This document shows, one piece after another, positions 34,202-46,087 of a DNA stretch of 64,000 nucleotides. The notes below the pieces were generated by a model. The model searched no databases. It was not told the DNA's origin and saw only the letters and a list, made by a program, of their open reading frames with translations. The DNA is from Rheinheimera sp. 1928-s (GTDB lineage Bacteria; Pseudomonadota; Gammaproteobacteria; Enterobacterales; Alteromonadaceae): contig NZ_JARIXP010000004.1 in assembly GCF_029269265.1 (NCBI RefSeq), positions 124,001 to 188,000 on the forward strand, in the 5' to 3' direction. The translations under genes were made by a program, and so were the position numbers. The first letter of the stretch is position 1. Each line of letters opens with the position of its first letter.

Positions 34202-35451
34202 AATTCCACTCCCATGGCACGAGCTATATCAACTGCACTTCGTACGCCATCTTCATGAAAACCGTTGTACCAGTAAGCGCCGCAGAACCAACTATTGTTC
34301 AGGCCATTAATTTCACTGCGCCGTTGCTGCGCTGCAATAGTGCAGTGATTAAACACCGGATGGTCATACTGAAACCGTTTTAAAATCCGGCTCTGATCAA
34401 TGGCATGGCTGTGATTCAGCGTCACCACAAAAGTGACTGGCGCTTCAATGCCCTGCAGAATATTCATGTTATAACTTAAAGTCGCATGGCTGGATGCGTT
34501 ATCGGTCAGATGGTAATTCCAGGCAGCCCACGCCGCTTTACGTTTGGGTAAAATGCGTTGGTCTGTATGCAGAATCACTTCGTTCTTTTGATATGCAATA
34601 CCGCCTAAAACCTGACGCTCAGCTTCTGTTGGGTCTTTTAACAGCGCCAACGCCTGATCGCTATGGCAAGCAAAGATCACTTGATCAAAGCGTTCACTGC
34701 GCCCATCGGTAAATTCCAAAGTAACCCCTTCGGCATCACGGCTGACCGACGTCACCGGACTATTAAGCTTTACCTGCTCTGAATCCAGAGTATTTAATAA
34801 AGCACGCACATATTGGCGCGATCCACCTTTAATGACCGACCACTGCGGCCGGTCTGCCACATTCAGTAACCCATGATTTTTGAAAAACTGCAGAAAAAAC
34901 CGCAGTGGAAAAGACGGCATATCGGCCAAACCTGACGACCAAATGGCTGCGCCCATAGGTAACAAATAGTCGTTACGTAGCTCTTTGCCTAAGTTATGTT
35001 TAGCCAGAAACTCGTCAATCAGTAAATCCAGATCCGGATGATTTTGCTCCAGCAACTCCTTACCCAGCTTATTAAACTTGACTATATCCAACAGCATACG
35101 CCAAAACGACGGGCGAAGCAGATTGCGGCGCTGGGCAAACAAAGTGGCCAGTGTATGGCCATTGTATTCCAAACCTGTGTCGGCTTTTTTCACCGAAAAA
35201 CTCATTTGGGTAGGCTGTGATTCCACCTTCAGTTCGGCTAAAAACTTATTAAACAGCGGATATGTCCAGTTATTAAACACAATAAAACCTGTGTCTACAG
35301 CATAGTCTTTCCCTTCAACTGTAACATCTACAGTTGCGGTATGACCACCGAGGTAAGATCCAGCTTCAAACACAGTGACATTATGCTGGCGCTGCAACAA
35401 ATACCAGCTGATCATGCCGGAAATACCGCCACCTATTACTGCAATTTTCAT
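34198..35451 (-). CDS. FAD-dependent oxidoreductase (amine-oxidase-like)
   Basis: A 417-aa flavoprotein. The N terminus carries the dinucleotide-binding loop (IAVIGGGISGMISWYLL, then VTVFEAGSYLGGHTATVDV), and the C terminus shows the matching FAD motif region (WFCGAYWYNGFHEDGVRSAVD). DTGFIVFNNWTYPLF and GGSRQYVRALL are typical of the COG2907 group found next to DUF1365. It probably oxidises or desaturates lipid acyl chains together with the cfa-like enzyme; the substrate is inferred. Confidence 0.92.
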   Translation of the reverse strand: MKIAVIGGGISGMISWYLLQRQHNVTVFEAGSYLGGHTATVDVTVEGKDYAVDTGFIVFNNWTYPLFNKFLAELKVESQPTQMSFSVKKADTGLEYNGHTLATLFAQRRNLLRPSFWRMLLDIVKFNKLGKELLEQNHPDLDLLIDEFLAKHNLGKELRNDYLLPMGAAIWSSGLADMPSFPLRFFLQFFKNHGLLNVADRPQWSVIKGGSRQYVRALLNTLDSEQVKLNSPVTSVSRDAEGVTLEFTDGRSERFDQVIFACHSDQALALLKDPTEAERQVLGGIAYQKNEVILHTDQRILPKRKAAWAAWNYHLTDNASSHATLSYNMNILQGIEAPVTFVVTLNHSHAIDQSRILKRFQYDHPVFNHCTIAAQQRRSEINGLNNSWFCGAYWYNGFHEDGVRSAVDIARAMGVEF

Positions 35452-35901
35452 CTACGCTTCCTTTGCCATTTTTTGTTTGATTTTTTTAGTGACCCAACCC
35501 AGCAGCGGAATATGCTCCAGCACCATCTCATTTAAATCGTAATAATCTCTGTGGTAGGCGATTTTACCTTCGCTATTCCAGTGCAACACAGAACATCCAT
35601 GCACAGAAATCGCTTTCCCATTACCAATAGCATCGTGGGTAAAGGTCATAACCCAGCTCAGGCACCCCTGACTTTCATTGGCAATTTTTGAGGTAGCGAT
35701 AAAATGACAGCTGCTTAAACGCGCATAAGCATGAGAGAAATACTGCTCTAACTGCTCTAACCCCAGCATATGATGCACAGGGTCAATAAACTCAACATTA
35801 CCAGCATACAACTCAGCCAGTGAATTTAAGTTGTTCTGGCTCAGGTTATTGTAAAAGCTCAAAAAATTATCCAGCCGTTCTGCTGTTTGGTGCTCATTCA
35901 T
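35452..35901 (-). CDS. NTF2-like (SnoaL-type) protein
   Basis: A 149-aa protein with a cone-shaped NTF2-like fold pattern: FYNNLSQNNLNSLAELYAGNVEFIDPVHHMLGLEQLEQYF and VHGCSVLHWNSEGKIAYHRDYYDLNEM. Such small proteins are regular members of photolyase-DUF1365-cfa operons. It overlaps the photolyase end by 8 nt and ends directly before the FAD oxidoreductase gene. It may bind or process a lipid-derived ligand; no catalytic residues can be named with confidence. Confidence 0.85.
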   Translation of the reverse strand: MNEHQTAERLDNFLSFYNNLSQNNLNSLAELYAGNVEFIDPVHHMLGLEQLEQYFSHAYARLSSCHFIATSKIANESQGCLSWVMTFTHDAIGNGKAISVHGCSVLHWNSEGKIAYHRDYYDLNEMVLEHIPLLGWVTKKIKQKMAKEA

Positions 35902-37327
35902 GATCAGGCATATCCTGCGGTTTTTTAACTGTATGAAACAACTCTAAGGTGCGAAGCCGCGCTTTGCTGTGATCCACTATAGGTTTGACATAATCGCTCC
36001 ACAGTGGCAACGGATGTGGCCAATGAATTTGTTTTTTTGGTACATCAGCAAGCTCCGGCAACATACGTTTTATAAATACGCCATCCGGGTCAAAACGTTC
36101 ACTTTGAGTGACAGGATTAAAAATGCGGAAATAAGGTGCGGCATCTGTGCCTGTAGAAGCGGCCCACTGCCAGCCACCGTTATTGGCTGCAAAGTCGCCA
36201 TCAATCAGCTTGGACATAAAATACTGCTCACCCCAGCGCCAGTCGATATGTAAATCTTTGACCAAAAAACTGGCCACTATCATGCGCAGTCTGTTATGCA
36301 TCCAGCCAGTTTGATTCAACTGACGCATCGCAGCATCCACTATAGGGTAACCGGTTTTGCCTTCACACCAGGCTTGAAACAGCTGTGGATTGTTTGGCCA
36401 GACAATACCATCGGTGTCCTTTTGAAACGCTTTGTGTTTAATCAGATCAGGAAAGGCCATCAGAATATGATGATAAAAGTCCCGCCACACCAGCTCAGAG
36501 AGCCAGACGGCAGCACCTGATTTTTCCTTGTCCCACTCTGCAGCGGCTTCCAGTTGCAAACGGCTAATGCACTGCTGCGCTGAAATAACCCCTATAGCCA
36601 GATAAGCCGACAAAGACGAAGTACCATCCAAGGCCGGAAAGTCGCGTTCTGTTTGATAAAAAGCAGCTTTGTCCCGGCAGAACTGGCGCATCTGTTCAAG
36701 AACCTGCAGCTCATCTACTGTATAAGCCAGCGAACTGCCATCTCCTAGTTTCATTGGAGGTAATTCAGGCAGGTGAAGCTTTGTTTCTGGTAAAGCTTTA
36801 GGCTTAGGGAAACAGCGCACACCAATTTCACGTAAACGCGCCAGCCAGGTTTTCTTAAAAGGTGTAAAGATCTGATAAATGCCGCCGGTTTTGCTGAGTA
36901 TGGACCCCGGCGGCATCACGGCTTTGCGGTCAAACCAATAACAGGCTTTACCCGCATTAGCGAAAGTAGCACTGACCTTGCGGTCACGCGCAAGCTCACG
37001 CAGTTCGTACTCAGTGTGGCCGTATAAAGCTTCTGCGCCCGCGTCTATCAACTGCTGCATCAGCTCTGGTAGAGCAGCGTAATGGCTGCCTTCAATGGCT
37101 AACAATGGGATATTCAGCGCAGCCAATTCAGTTTGTAACTGCAAAACGCGGCGACGAATAAAATCTTGTTTCATCGGTGCCATAACATGCTGCTGCCAGC
37201 TATCAGGTGTTGTCACGAAAAGCGCAACTACAGGCAAGCCGGACTGACAGGCTTCATATAAGGCCTGATTGTCATAGACACGTAAGTCATTACGCAACCA
37301 GACAAGAGAAAATGCGGTGTTACTCAT
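35894..37327 (-). CDS. phrB: Deoxyribodipyrimidine photolyase
   Basis: A 477-aa light-dependent repair enzyme for cyclobutane pyrimidine dimers. The N-terminal antenna domain (SLVWLRNDLRVYDNQAL) is followed by the FAD-binding domain (about 200-470) with ELVWRDFYHHILMAFPDL, TGYPIVDAAMRQLNQTGWMHNRLRM, MSKLIDGDFAANNGGWQWAASTGTDAAPYFRIFNP. The motif set is that of class I CPD photolyases. Its start overlaps the stop of the YbgA-like gene by one base. It is the DNA-repair member of the operon. Confidence 0.97.
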   Translation of the reverse strand: MSNTAFSLVWLRNDLRVYDNQALYEACQSGLPVVALFVTTPDSWQQHVMAPMKQDFIRRRVLQLQTELAALNIPLLAIEGSHYAALPELMQQLIDAGAEALYGHTEYELRELARDRKVSATFANAGKACYWFDRKAVMPPGSILSKTGGIYQIFTPFKKTWLARLREIGVRCFPKPKALPETKLHLPELPPMKLGDGSSLAYTVDELQVLEQMRQFCRDKAAFYQTERDFPALDGTSSLSAYLAIGVISAQQCISRLQLEAAAEWDKEKSGAAVWLSELVWRDFYHHILMAFPDLIKHKAFQKDTDGIVWPNNPQLFQAWCEGKTGYPIVDAAMRQLNQTGWMHNRLRMIVASFLVKDLHIDWRWGEQYFMSKLIDGDFAANNGGWQWAASTGTDAAPYFRIFNPVTQSERFDPDGVFIKRMLPELADVPKKQIHWPHPLPLWSDYVKPIVDHSKARLRTLELFHTVKKPQDMPDHE

Positions 37328-38268
37328 CAGGCGCGTAATCCTAACTCATCTGGAAACGGCTGCAGATACTGCTGAGCCGCCACGTAATGATGGGGATGCT
37401 GCGCCAAATGGTGGCGCAACAAGGTCAATGGCGCCAATAAAGGCAGATGGCCCTGACGGTATTTATGGATTAGCTTCAGCAGCTCCTGCTTGGCTTCGCT
37501 GCTTAGCATTTTCTTAAAAAAGCCCTGCAAGTGCATCAGCACATTGGCCTGCTGTTTGCGGGTGGCTTGTTGTTTTAAAGCCTGCATTAAATCCAGCAAA
37601 TAACGCTGTGCCAGCTCATCCGGAGCAAAGAGTTTCGCCTGAGCCACTAAGCGACCCAATTCGCGGTACGCTGTTGGGCTATGCGCCATCACTAAAAACT
37701 TATAACGACTATGAAAAGCCACTAACTTGCCGACAGTAAAACCCGATTGCAGCATTTGCTGATAGTCGTGACAGGCAAAAATACGGGTAACAAAGTTCTC
37801 CCGTAAATTGCTGTCGAGCAAACGGCCATCTTCTTCTACTGGTAACCAGGGATAGCTATGCATCAATTGCTGTGTAAAAACCCCTACTCCAACCTTGCCC
37901 AGCTGATGACCATTTTGATCATTTAAACGCACCCGCTCCATGCCGCAGCTGGGTGACTTGGCACAGACAATATAACCGGAGAGTTGCTTCAACTCTGGCA
38001 ACAGCTTTTGGGTAAACTGAAGCATTGTATCGGTATGATCAATGCTACTGTCTTTGCTGTTCAGCAATCTCACTTGCTGATCAGCATTTAACTGCAAACG
38101 AATAGCGGGACGAGGCACACCTAAACCTATGGCCTGTTCAGGGCAAACCGGGACATAAGATACAAAAGGAGCAAGGGTGCTGTTGCAGAACTCTGACGCT
38201 TTATGTCCGGCATCAAAACGTACTTTTTGCCCAAGCACACAAGCACTGACACCGATTTGGATATTCAT
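37327..38268 (-). CDS. YbgA-like protein (DUF523-DUF1722 fusion)
   Basis: A 313-aa protein: the DUF523 domain (about 1-150) fused to DUF1722 (about 185-310). DUF523 keeps three Cys expected to hold an iron-sulfur cluster: GVSACVLGQKVRFDAG, YVPVCPEQAIGLGVPRP and CAKSPSCGMERV. Related DUF523 proteins (TudS) desulfurise thiouracil; whether this one acts on 4-thiouridine-like photoproducts is inference, but its place as first gene of a photolyase operon invites it. DUF1722 has SRYKFLVMAHSPTAYRELGRLVA. No clear ribosome site beyond GTGAG. Confidence 0.9.
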   Translation of the reverse strand: MNIQIGVSACVLGQKVRFDAGHKASEFCNSTLAPFVSYVPVCPEQAIGLGVPRPAIRLQLNADQQVRLLNSKDSSIDHTDTMLQFTQKLLPELKQLSGYIVCAKSPSCGMERVRLNDQNGHQLGKVGVGVFTQQLMHSYPWLPVEEDGRLLDSNLRENFVTRIFACHDYQQMLQSGFTVGKLVAFHSRYKFLVMAHSPTAYRELGRLVAQAKLFAPDELAQRYLLDLMQALKQQATRKQQANVLMHLQGFFKKMLSSEAKQELLKLIHKYRQGHLPLLAPLTLLRHHLAQHPHHYVAAQQYLQPFPDELGLRA

Positions 38269-38308
38269 AATAAGAACTCACAGAAAAAACCACGGAGATG
38301 ACTAGAAT

Positions 38309-38338
38309 TGTTTACAGATCAGCAGGTTCATTGGATCA
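38309..38338 (-). promoter_or_regulatory. Candidate RpoE/ChrR-type (singlet oxygen) promoter
   Basis: On the minus strand TGATCC (38338-38333) and TAAACA (38314-38309) are 18 nt apart and end about 40 nt before the first ATG of the photolyase operon. That resembles the TGATCC...TAAGAA promoters of the singlet-oxygen ECF sigma factor in Rhodobacter, whose targets include photolyase and cfa-like genes. No sigma or anti-sigma gene is in this window. Confidence 0.5.
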
Positions 38339-38414
38339 CTGCAAGAGAAAATTTTTGATAATAAAACATCGGGCGAAAAGACGATGGCCTGAACAGGCCT
38401 TTTGCAGTACAGCA

Positions 38415-38440
38415 AAAGCTGCGCCTGATGACGCAGCTTT
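38415..38440 (-). terminator. Intrinsic terminator after the S8 protease gene
   Basis: AAAGCTGCG (38415-38423) pairs with CGCAGCTTT (38432-38440), 9 bp, 8-nt loop; on the minus strand a short T-run (TTTTGC) follows. It lies 26 nt past the protease stop. Confidence 0.8.
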
Positions 38441-38465
38441 TATAGTTACTTAAAAAGCTGTTCTA

Positions 38466-40052
38466 TCAATAAGAATAGCTCATAGTCACACCACTAAAGG
38501 TTGTATAAGCCCGGATCCCCACATGCCAGGTACCAGCTTGCGGATTAGTGATAGTGCACTGCTCAGCATTGCCATTTAAGTAAGGACGGCAATTGTATTG
38601 GCTTGTTGTAGGCTGACTGTTGTAGCGCACATACAAGTCAGCATCACCAGTTCCCCCTGATATGGTAAAGGTTAAGCTACTGACCCCAGCTGGGATCACG
38701 TAAGAGCCCCGCAACCAGTTGCCAGTGCTGGCACTCAAGTTAGTGAAGGTCTCGCCACCTGTGGGCGGAGGATTACCGCCACCACCGCCGCTACAGCCAT
38801 TGGCTGTCAGATAATCTACAGCAGCTTTGGCCTGCACTATACCAAAACCAAAAGAGTTATCACGACCTGCTGTGCCTCTGTCCTGTGCTGTGACTTGCAA
38901 AGCACTGCGGATTTGTGGCGCTGTACATTGTGGATGGTTGCTCCAGACTAAAGCCGCCACGCCAGCAACATGTGGAGATGCCATAGAGGTACCGCTGATA
39001 CTGTTGTAGCCACCATTGTTCCAGGTTGAATTCACAGCGACCCCAGGACCTGCTAATTCCACCTGAGCGTTACGCTGGGAGAAACTGGCCAGATTGCGGT
39101 TTGAATCCACAGCCGCCACTGAAACCACTGCATTGTAAGACGCAGGATAAGACAAACTGGTATTACCGGCGTTACCCGCAGCAGCAATCAGCAACATACC
39201 ATCATTGTAGAAATTCGTCATGGCGGTTTGTTCAGTCTGGCTGGAACTGCCGCCGCCTAAACTCATATTCACCACTTTAGCGCCTGCATCCTGACAAGAC
39301 TGAATGCCATCAATCAAATCAGAAGCAAAAGTCCAGTTGCCAGAGTCGTTAAATATTTTGACGATGTGAACACCAGCCTGACCTGAAGGTAACACCCCCA
39401 CTACACCATCATTGTTATTCAGCGCCACCATAGTACCCGCCACATGGGTACCGTGACCGTTCCCATCAGTGGACCAACTGCCATGACCAGAGAAAGCAAA
39501 ACCTGTCACGCCTGAACTCGGTAAATCGACATGATTTAAACGATAACCCGTGTCAATAACACAAACCGGAGTGTTAGCCGCATTGTTATCACTGACCTGA
39601 TTGGCCTGAACCATTGGAATACCATAAGGCGTGCTTTGCGCCATTGGCGTGATCAGGTCAAACAAATAACGTTTTTGATCCACTTCGATGTACTGCACTT
39701 CAGGGTCGGACACCATAGCTTTTAACTGGCGTGGATTTAATTCCAGCACGCTGGATTTGACTGAACTTAAGTGCCGGATCACTTTGCCTTTGTACTTACG
39801 CGCAAAGGTTTCCGCTCTTTGCACTGAAAATGCAGGAGCGGACTGAGCGCCATTTTGCAATGTGCCTGTGGTGCCATCTTTATATTTGACGATGTAACGG
39901 GTGGTACTGTCGTCACTTGGGTCAATTACAGCAACACTGGCAGCAGTGACAAACTCTGGTCCCTCTACTGCAGCAGCAACAGCCACTGAAGTTAAGGATA
40001 AAGCAAAACAACCAGCAGTTCCCAGTAACAGTACTTTGTTTCTATTTTTCAT
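38466..40052 (-). CDS. Secreted subtilisin-like serine protease (S8) with PPC domain
   Basis: A 528-aa preproprotein: signal peptide (about 1-27), inhibitor I9 propeptide (about 50-130, ending YIEVDQKRY), S8 catalytic domain (about 145-415) and a C-terminal PPC domain (about 435-528) after a Gly/Pro-rich linker (GGGGGNPPPTGG). The triad is visible: Asp in VCVIDTGYRLN, His in GHGTHVAGTM, Ser in SGTSMASPHVAG; oxyanion Asn in AAAGNAGN. It is probably exported through type II secretion to degrade extracellular protein. The PPC domain is usually trimmed or aids secretion. It stands alone behind an AT-rich upstream region. Confidence 0.95.
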   Translation of the reverse strand: MKNRNKVLLLGTAGCFALSLTSVAVAAAVEGPEFVTAASVAVIDPSDDSTTRYIVKYKDGTTGTLQNGAQSAPAFSVQRAETFARKYKGKVIRHLSSVKSSVLELNPRQLKAMVSDPEVQYIEVDQKRYLFDLITPMAQSTPYGIPMVQANQVSDNNAANTPVCVIDTGYRLNHVDLPSSGVTGFAFSGHGSWSTDGNGHGTHVAGTMVALNNNDGVVGVLPSGQAGVHIVKIFNDSGNWTFASDLIDGIQSCQDAGAKVVNMSLGGGSSSQTEQTAMTNFYNDGMLLIAAAGNAGNTSLSYPASYNAVVSVAAVDSNRNLASFSQRNAQVELAGPGVAVNSTWNNGGYNSISGTSMASPHVAGVAALVWSNHPQCTAPQIRSALQVTAQDRGTAGRDNSFGFGIVQAKAAVDYLTANGCSGGGGGNPPPTGGETFTNLSASTGNWLRGSYVIPAGVSSLTFTISGGTGDADLYVRYNSQPTTSQYNCRPYLNGNAEQCTITNPQAGTWHVGIRAYTTFSGVTMSYSY

Positions 40053-40379
40053 ATGTGTACCTTGTAAGAATTTTGAAGTCCATGATGTGAAGTTGCATCC
40101 TGCGGCTCCAAACTTAGCAAGGCATGAAGTTTATTCTTTATATTAAAGTTATATATTTATTATAAATTTTTTACAATTTATTGAATTTATTAAAACTTGT
40201 GATTTTCTGTGCAAAAACTCTGTAGTGATAGCACAAAGAAATGGTCGAAGAGTTCGCTGCAGGACAGAATTGTTGCTCTGACCACTCTGGTTAGACTAAA
40301 CATGGGTAAGCCGGGGTTTTTACAATGAAAAAAGGAGTGCCCGCAAGGTACACTCCTTTTTTAACGACAAAATAAGACA
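40053..40379. other. AT-rich upstream region of the protease gene
   Basis: 327 bp. The middle (about 40130-40200) is almost pure A/T and could bind nucleoid proteins such as H-NS or IHF. The right end carries the ihfA terminator (40328-40362). No gene or clear promoter hexamers are evident. Confidence 0.4.
40328..40362 (-). terminator. Intrinsic terminator of the pheS-pheT-ihfA operon
   Basis: A perfect 12-bp stem AAAAAAGGAGTG / CACTCCTTTTTT with an 11-nt loop starts 18 nt after the ihfA stop; its minus-strand right arm ends in TTTTTT. Confidence 0.95.
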
Positions 40380-40676
40380 TTACTTCTTGGCGGTGCCTAC
40401 TTCGACTCTGCTTTTTAACTTCTGGCCTGGTCTGAAGGTCACCACACAACGGGCAGAGATTGGAATATCTTCACCTGTTTTTGGGTTACGGCCTGGCCTT
40501 TGGTTTTTCACTCGCAGGTCAAAATTACCAAAACCTGACAGTTTTACCTGGTCGCCTGCTTCCAAAGCAATGCGGATCTCTTCAAAAAAAGATTCGACTA
40601 TTAATTTTGCATCGCGCTTGCTGATGCCAAACTTGGTAAATAAACGTTCTGCTAAATCGGCTTTGGTAAGCGCCAT
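40380..40676 (-). CDS. ihfA: Integration host factor subunit alpha
   Basis: A 98-aa DNA-bending protein subunit. [70 protein letters not shown] gives the beta arm with the NPKTGE tip and the Pro that intercalates into DNA. Length and residues are those of IHF-alpha, not HU. It lies 2 nt after pheT as in E. coli and closes the operon before a strong terminator. Confidence 0.97.
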   Translation of the reverse strand: MALTKADLAERLFTKFGISKRDAKLIVESFFEEIRIALEAGDQVKLSGFGNFDLRVKNQRPGRNPKTGEDIPISARCVVTFRPGQKLKSRVEVGTAKK

Positions 40677-40678
40677 TC

Positions 40679-43066
40679 TTAATCCCTCAACGTTGCGTTG
40701 AACTCTTTGCTCAGCACCTCGACCACAGAAGAGATAACCTGTTGGATATCTTTATCTTCAAGCGTTCGCGCCTTGTCCTGCAAGGTTAAAGCTATTGCTA
40801 ATGACTTATAGCCCTCAGCGACACCCTGCCCTGTGTAGACGTCAAACAATTTTAGGTCAACTAATTGATTTCCGCCAACTTTTCTAATAGTAGCAAGGAT
40901 ATCTGAAAAACGCACATCAGATTTCACAACAATAGCTAAATCGCGACGGTTTGCAGGGTATTTTGAAGTTTCCTGAGCTAAAACAATGTGTTTATCACCA
41001 AATGCTTCAAGTTCTACTTCAAATAAAAAGGCTTTGCCTTTAATACCCAATTTACGTTCCGCTTCCGGATGCAAGGCGCCAAGCACACCTACAGCTTTGC
41101 CATCCCGGTTTAACTGAGCCGTTTGACCCGGATGTAAGGCGCTGTGTTGACCTGTAGCGAAAGTAAAACACTCTGTAGCTGAAGTGCAGCTTAACAGCGC
41201 TTCCACATCACCTTTAATATCATAAAAATCAACGGCCCGCTCTGCGATGGTCCAGTGTTCGTTGCCATAACTGCCAACAATAACACCACCTAAAACCGGT
41301 ACCTGACGCACACCACCTTCAGCATTTGCATCCGGAATAAACTTCAGGCCATATTCAAACAAACGAATACGGGTCTGCTGACGATTCTGATTGTACTGCA
41401 CAGCTTGCAATAAACCTGGCCACAGGTTTAATCTCATCGCTGACATATCCACCGAAATTGGATTTGGCAGCACCAGAGCAGTCTGACCCGGGAACAAAGT
41501 TTCCTGCACTTTCGGATCAACAAAACTGTAAGTAATAGCTTCCTGATAACCACGGGCCACTAACAAATCGCGTAAGCTGTGCACAGAAATACGGCTTTCC
41601 TGATGTTTGCTCATCGCAAGCGCTGCTTGTGGTGCTACATTAGGAATATTGTTGTAGCCATAAACCCGAGCTACTTCTTCGATTAAATCTTCAGGAATAG
41701 AGATATCAAAACGGTAGCTTGGTACTGTCACCTGCCACTCGTCACCTGATACCTGAACCTGCATCCCTAAACGCTGGAAAATTTCAGTGACTGTCTCGGT
41801 TGCAATAGAAATGCCTAAAATACGGTCCAGCTTAGTGCGGGTTAACGCAATTTGAGCTGCTTTTGGCACGTGCGCTTCTGACACAGCTTCCACCACAGGG
41901 CCAGCTTCACCACCAACAATAGCGAGCAGCAATGCTGTTGCTCTTTCCATCGCAGTACGTTGCAATTCTGGGTCAACACCACGCTCGTAGCGGTGTGAAG
42001 CATCAGTGTGCAAACCGTATTGACGAGCTACACCTGCCATTTCAACCGGAGAGAAAAATGCGCTCTCAAGGAAAATGTCGTTGCTGTCTTTGGTTACACC
42101 ACTGTGCAAACCACCAAAGATACCGGCCATAGCCAGTGCTTTTTGGCTATCGGCAATCACCAGCGTATTGGCTTTTAACGTGACTTCGTTGCTGTCCAAC
42201 AGAGTTAGCTTTTCACCTTCTTTGGCCATACGCACATCGATATCACCTTCGATTTTTGCTAAATCAAAAGCATGCATTGGATGACCTAGCTCCAGCAAGA
42301 CGAAGTTGGTGACATCCACCACCGCATCAATAGAACGGATACCAGAGCGGCGTAATTTTTCCACCATCCAAAGTGGCGTAACCGCAGCTGTGTTGATGTT
42401 GCGAATAACACGGCCTAAATAACGTGGACAAGCCTGTGGAGCAGATAACTGAATAGCTTTCACATCGCTGATTGTTGCGGCAACAGCGGCAATGTCAGGT
42501 TGTTTGACGTCTAAGTTATTCAACACGCCTACTTCACGGGCTAAACCTTTTAAGCCTAAACAATCAGCACGGTTTGGCGTTAAATCCACTTCAATGGCAT
42601 TGTCGTCTAACGTCAGGTACTGACGAATGTTCTGGCCCAGCGGCGCATCCGCAGGCAGTTCAATAATACCTTCTGAACTTTCCGCCATACCCAGCTCAGA
42701 TAAAGAACACAACATACCGTTCGATGGCTGACCACGTAACTTAGCAGCTTTAATTTTAAAATCGCCAGGCAATACAGCGCCTACTGTCGCAACCACAACC
42801 TTTAAGCCCTGACGGCAGTTGGCTGCACCACAGACGATATCTAATAGTTCACCAGTGCCGATATCGACTTTGGTGATTTGTAACTTGTCGGCTTCCGGGT
42901 GACGACCACATTCAACCACGTGGCCCACTACTACACCGCTAAACTCACCGGCAACAGGCTCGACACCGTCGACTTCCAGACCGGCCATCGAAATTTGTTC
43001 TGCTAACTCATTGGTCGATAACTGCGGGTTGACCCACTCACGTAACCAGGATTCACTGAATTTCAT
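40679..43066 (-). CDS. pheT: Phenylalanine-tRNA ligase subunit beta
   Basis: A 795-aa subunit of the alpha2-beta2 PheRS. Domains run as expected: N-terminal tRNA-binding OB fold (about 40-150, with [17 protein letters not shown] and [19 protein letters not shown]), the B3/B4 editing module (about 210-380), B5 (about 405-475), the inactive synthetase-like core, and the C-terminal anticodon-binding FDX-ACB domain (about 700-795, [13 protein letters not shown]). GGGAGC precedes the start. It lies 13 nt after pheS. Confidence 0.98.
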   Translation of the reverse strand: MKFSESWLREWVNPQLSTNELAEQISMAGLEVDGVEPVAGEFSGVVVGHVVECGRHPEADKLQITKVDIGTGELLDIVCGAANCRQGLKVVVATVGAVLPGDFKIKAAKLRGQPSNGMLCSLSELGMAESSEGIIELPADAPLGQNIRQYLTLDDNAIEVDLTPNRADCLGLKGLAREVGVLNNLDVKQPDIAAVAATISDVKAIQLSAPQACPRYLGRVIRNINTAAVTPLWMVEKLRRSGIRSIDAVVDVTNFVLLELGHPMHAFDLAKIEGDIDVRMAKEGEKLTLLDSNEVTLKANTLVIADSQKALAMAGIFGGLHSGVTKDSNDIFLESAFFSPVEMAGVARQYGLHTDASHRYERGVDPELQRTAMERATALLLAIVGGEAGPVVEAVSEAHVPKAAQIALTRTKLDRILGISIATETVTEIFQRLGMQVQVSGDEWQVTVPSYRFDISIPEDLIEEVARVYGYNNIPNVAPQAALAMSKHQESRISVHSLRDLLVARGYQEAITYSFVDPKVQETLFPGQTALVLPNPISVDMSAMRLNLWPGLLQAVQYNQNRQQTRIRLFEYGLKFIPDANAEGGVRQVPVLGGVIVGSYGNEHWTIAERAVDFYDIKGDVEALLSCTSATECFTFATGQHSALHPGQTAQLNRDGKAVGVLGALHPEAERKLGIKGKAFLFEVELEAFGDKHIVLAQETSKYPANRRDLAIVVKSDVRFSDILATIRKVGGNQLVDLKLFDVYTGQGVAEGYKSLAIALTLQDKARTLEDKDIQQVISSVVEVLSKEFNATLRD

Positions 43067-43079
43067 TATCTGCTCCCGC

Positions 43080-44939
<1,860 letters not shown>

Positions 44940-44940
<1 letters not shown>

Positions 44941-46061
44941 TAGTTCGGAACATACCTGTAACGTAATACAGCAGGCAGAGCTTCTTGCTGCGGTTCTGCA
45001 ACTTCTGTCGCCATTTCCGCAGCCATTTCAGAAAACAGCTCGTCCGCTGCATCTGTTGTTTCAATTGGGGTTGTTTGCTCAGCCTGGGTTTGCAGCGATT
45101 GGAAACGACGTTCCAGCGATAAAGAGTTAATAAAAGCACTGCGGTCTGCCGCCAGTTGCACTTTAAACTTCAATAAATCGGCTTTACGCTCCTGCACTGT
45201 CACTTGTTTTACCGACAACATGGCGCTCAGTAGCTGTTGGACCTTGACCTGATCCACGAAATTAGTGAGGCCTTCGATATCCAGTTCCAGTTCGGTTTGG
45301 CCCTGTTGGCTGCCTAGTTGAACGGCAAATTTGCCAGCAAGTTGCGCCGTTAAATCGGTTAAAAACTGACTGGCTAATTCCTGTTGTGAGCTCGCCAGTA
45401 ACTCATTGCTGACCAATTGGCCTGCTTCATAACCTTGCCAGGTCAATCGGTATTGAGCTGCGGAAGGCTGGTCAAACAACAAGATCAGTGTTTGATCGGC
45501 ATTAAATGGCAAACTAGCTTGCTCAATCAGCAACCAATTACCAGCCCAAACTTCGTCTTGAGATAAAGGTGGCACATAAGTGTCGCTTGCTGTTGGTAGA
45601 TCCAATGGCAAAGCAATGGCCGATGCCTGTTGCTGTAAATGAGCCAGTACCGGATGAACTGCGCCTTGCATAAATACCCGGCTTTCAGAGGTTTGCTCCA
45701 CTGCCCAGAGTACTATGGCTGGCCGTCGGCTGCCCCAAATCGCGATCTGATGCTGACTTAACAACTGTTGCACTTTTTGCTCGTCCAGTCCTACTTTTAA
45801 TGCAGGTCCCTGCTCTGAGCTGACAGCAGCAAAGGTTTTAATATAGTTACCGGCATTTTTCAGCTCGGCTTTGATAGAAGCCTGTTCAATCACTTGAGGA
45901 TTGACTGTCACTTTCACCAAGACCTGCGCCAGAGCCTGTTGTTGCCAGGCACTTTGGCTTTGACCTGCTGGCACTACGGCCTGATACAAATCAGTTAATT
46001 GTTTTGCGTGCGCAACATTCAGGCACGATATAAAACATAACACAGCACTAAGTAATCTCAT
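44940..46061 (-). CDS. DUF2066 family exported protein
   Basis: A 373-aa protein with a signal peptide (about 1-19, MRLLSAVLCFISCLNVAHA) and the DUF2066 pattern (QALAQVLVKVTVNPQVI, AIWGSRRPAIVLWAVEQ, VWAGNWLLIE). It is probably periplasmic or lipid-associated; the function is unknown. DUF2066 genes commonly stand before hda, and the stop here overlaps the hda start. A Glu/Ala/Thr-rich region (about 330-360) precedes the C terminus. Confidence 0.85.
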
Positions 46062-46087
46062 CTTTTACCCTTAACCTGCTAATACTC

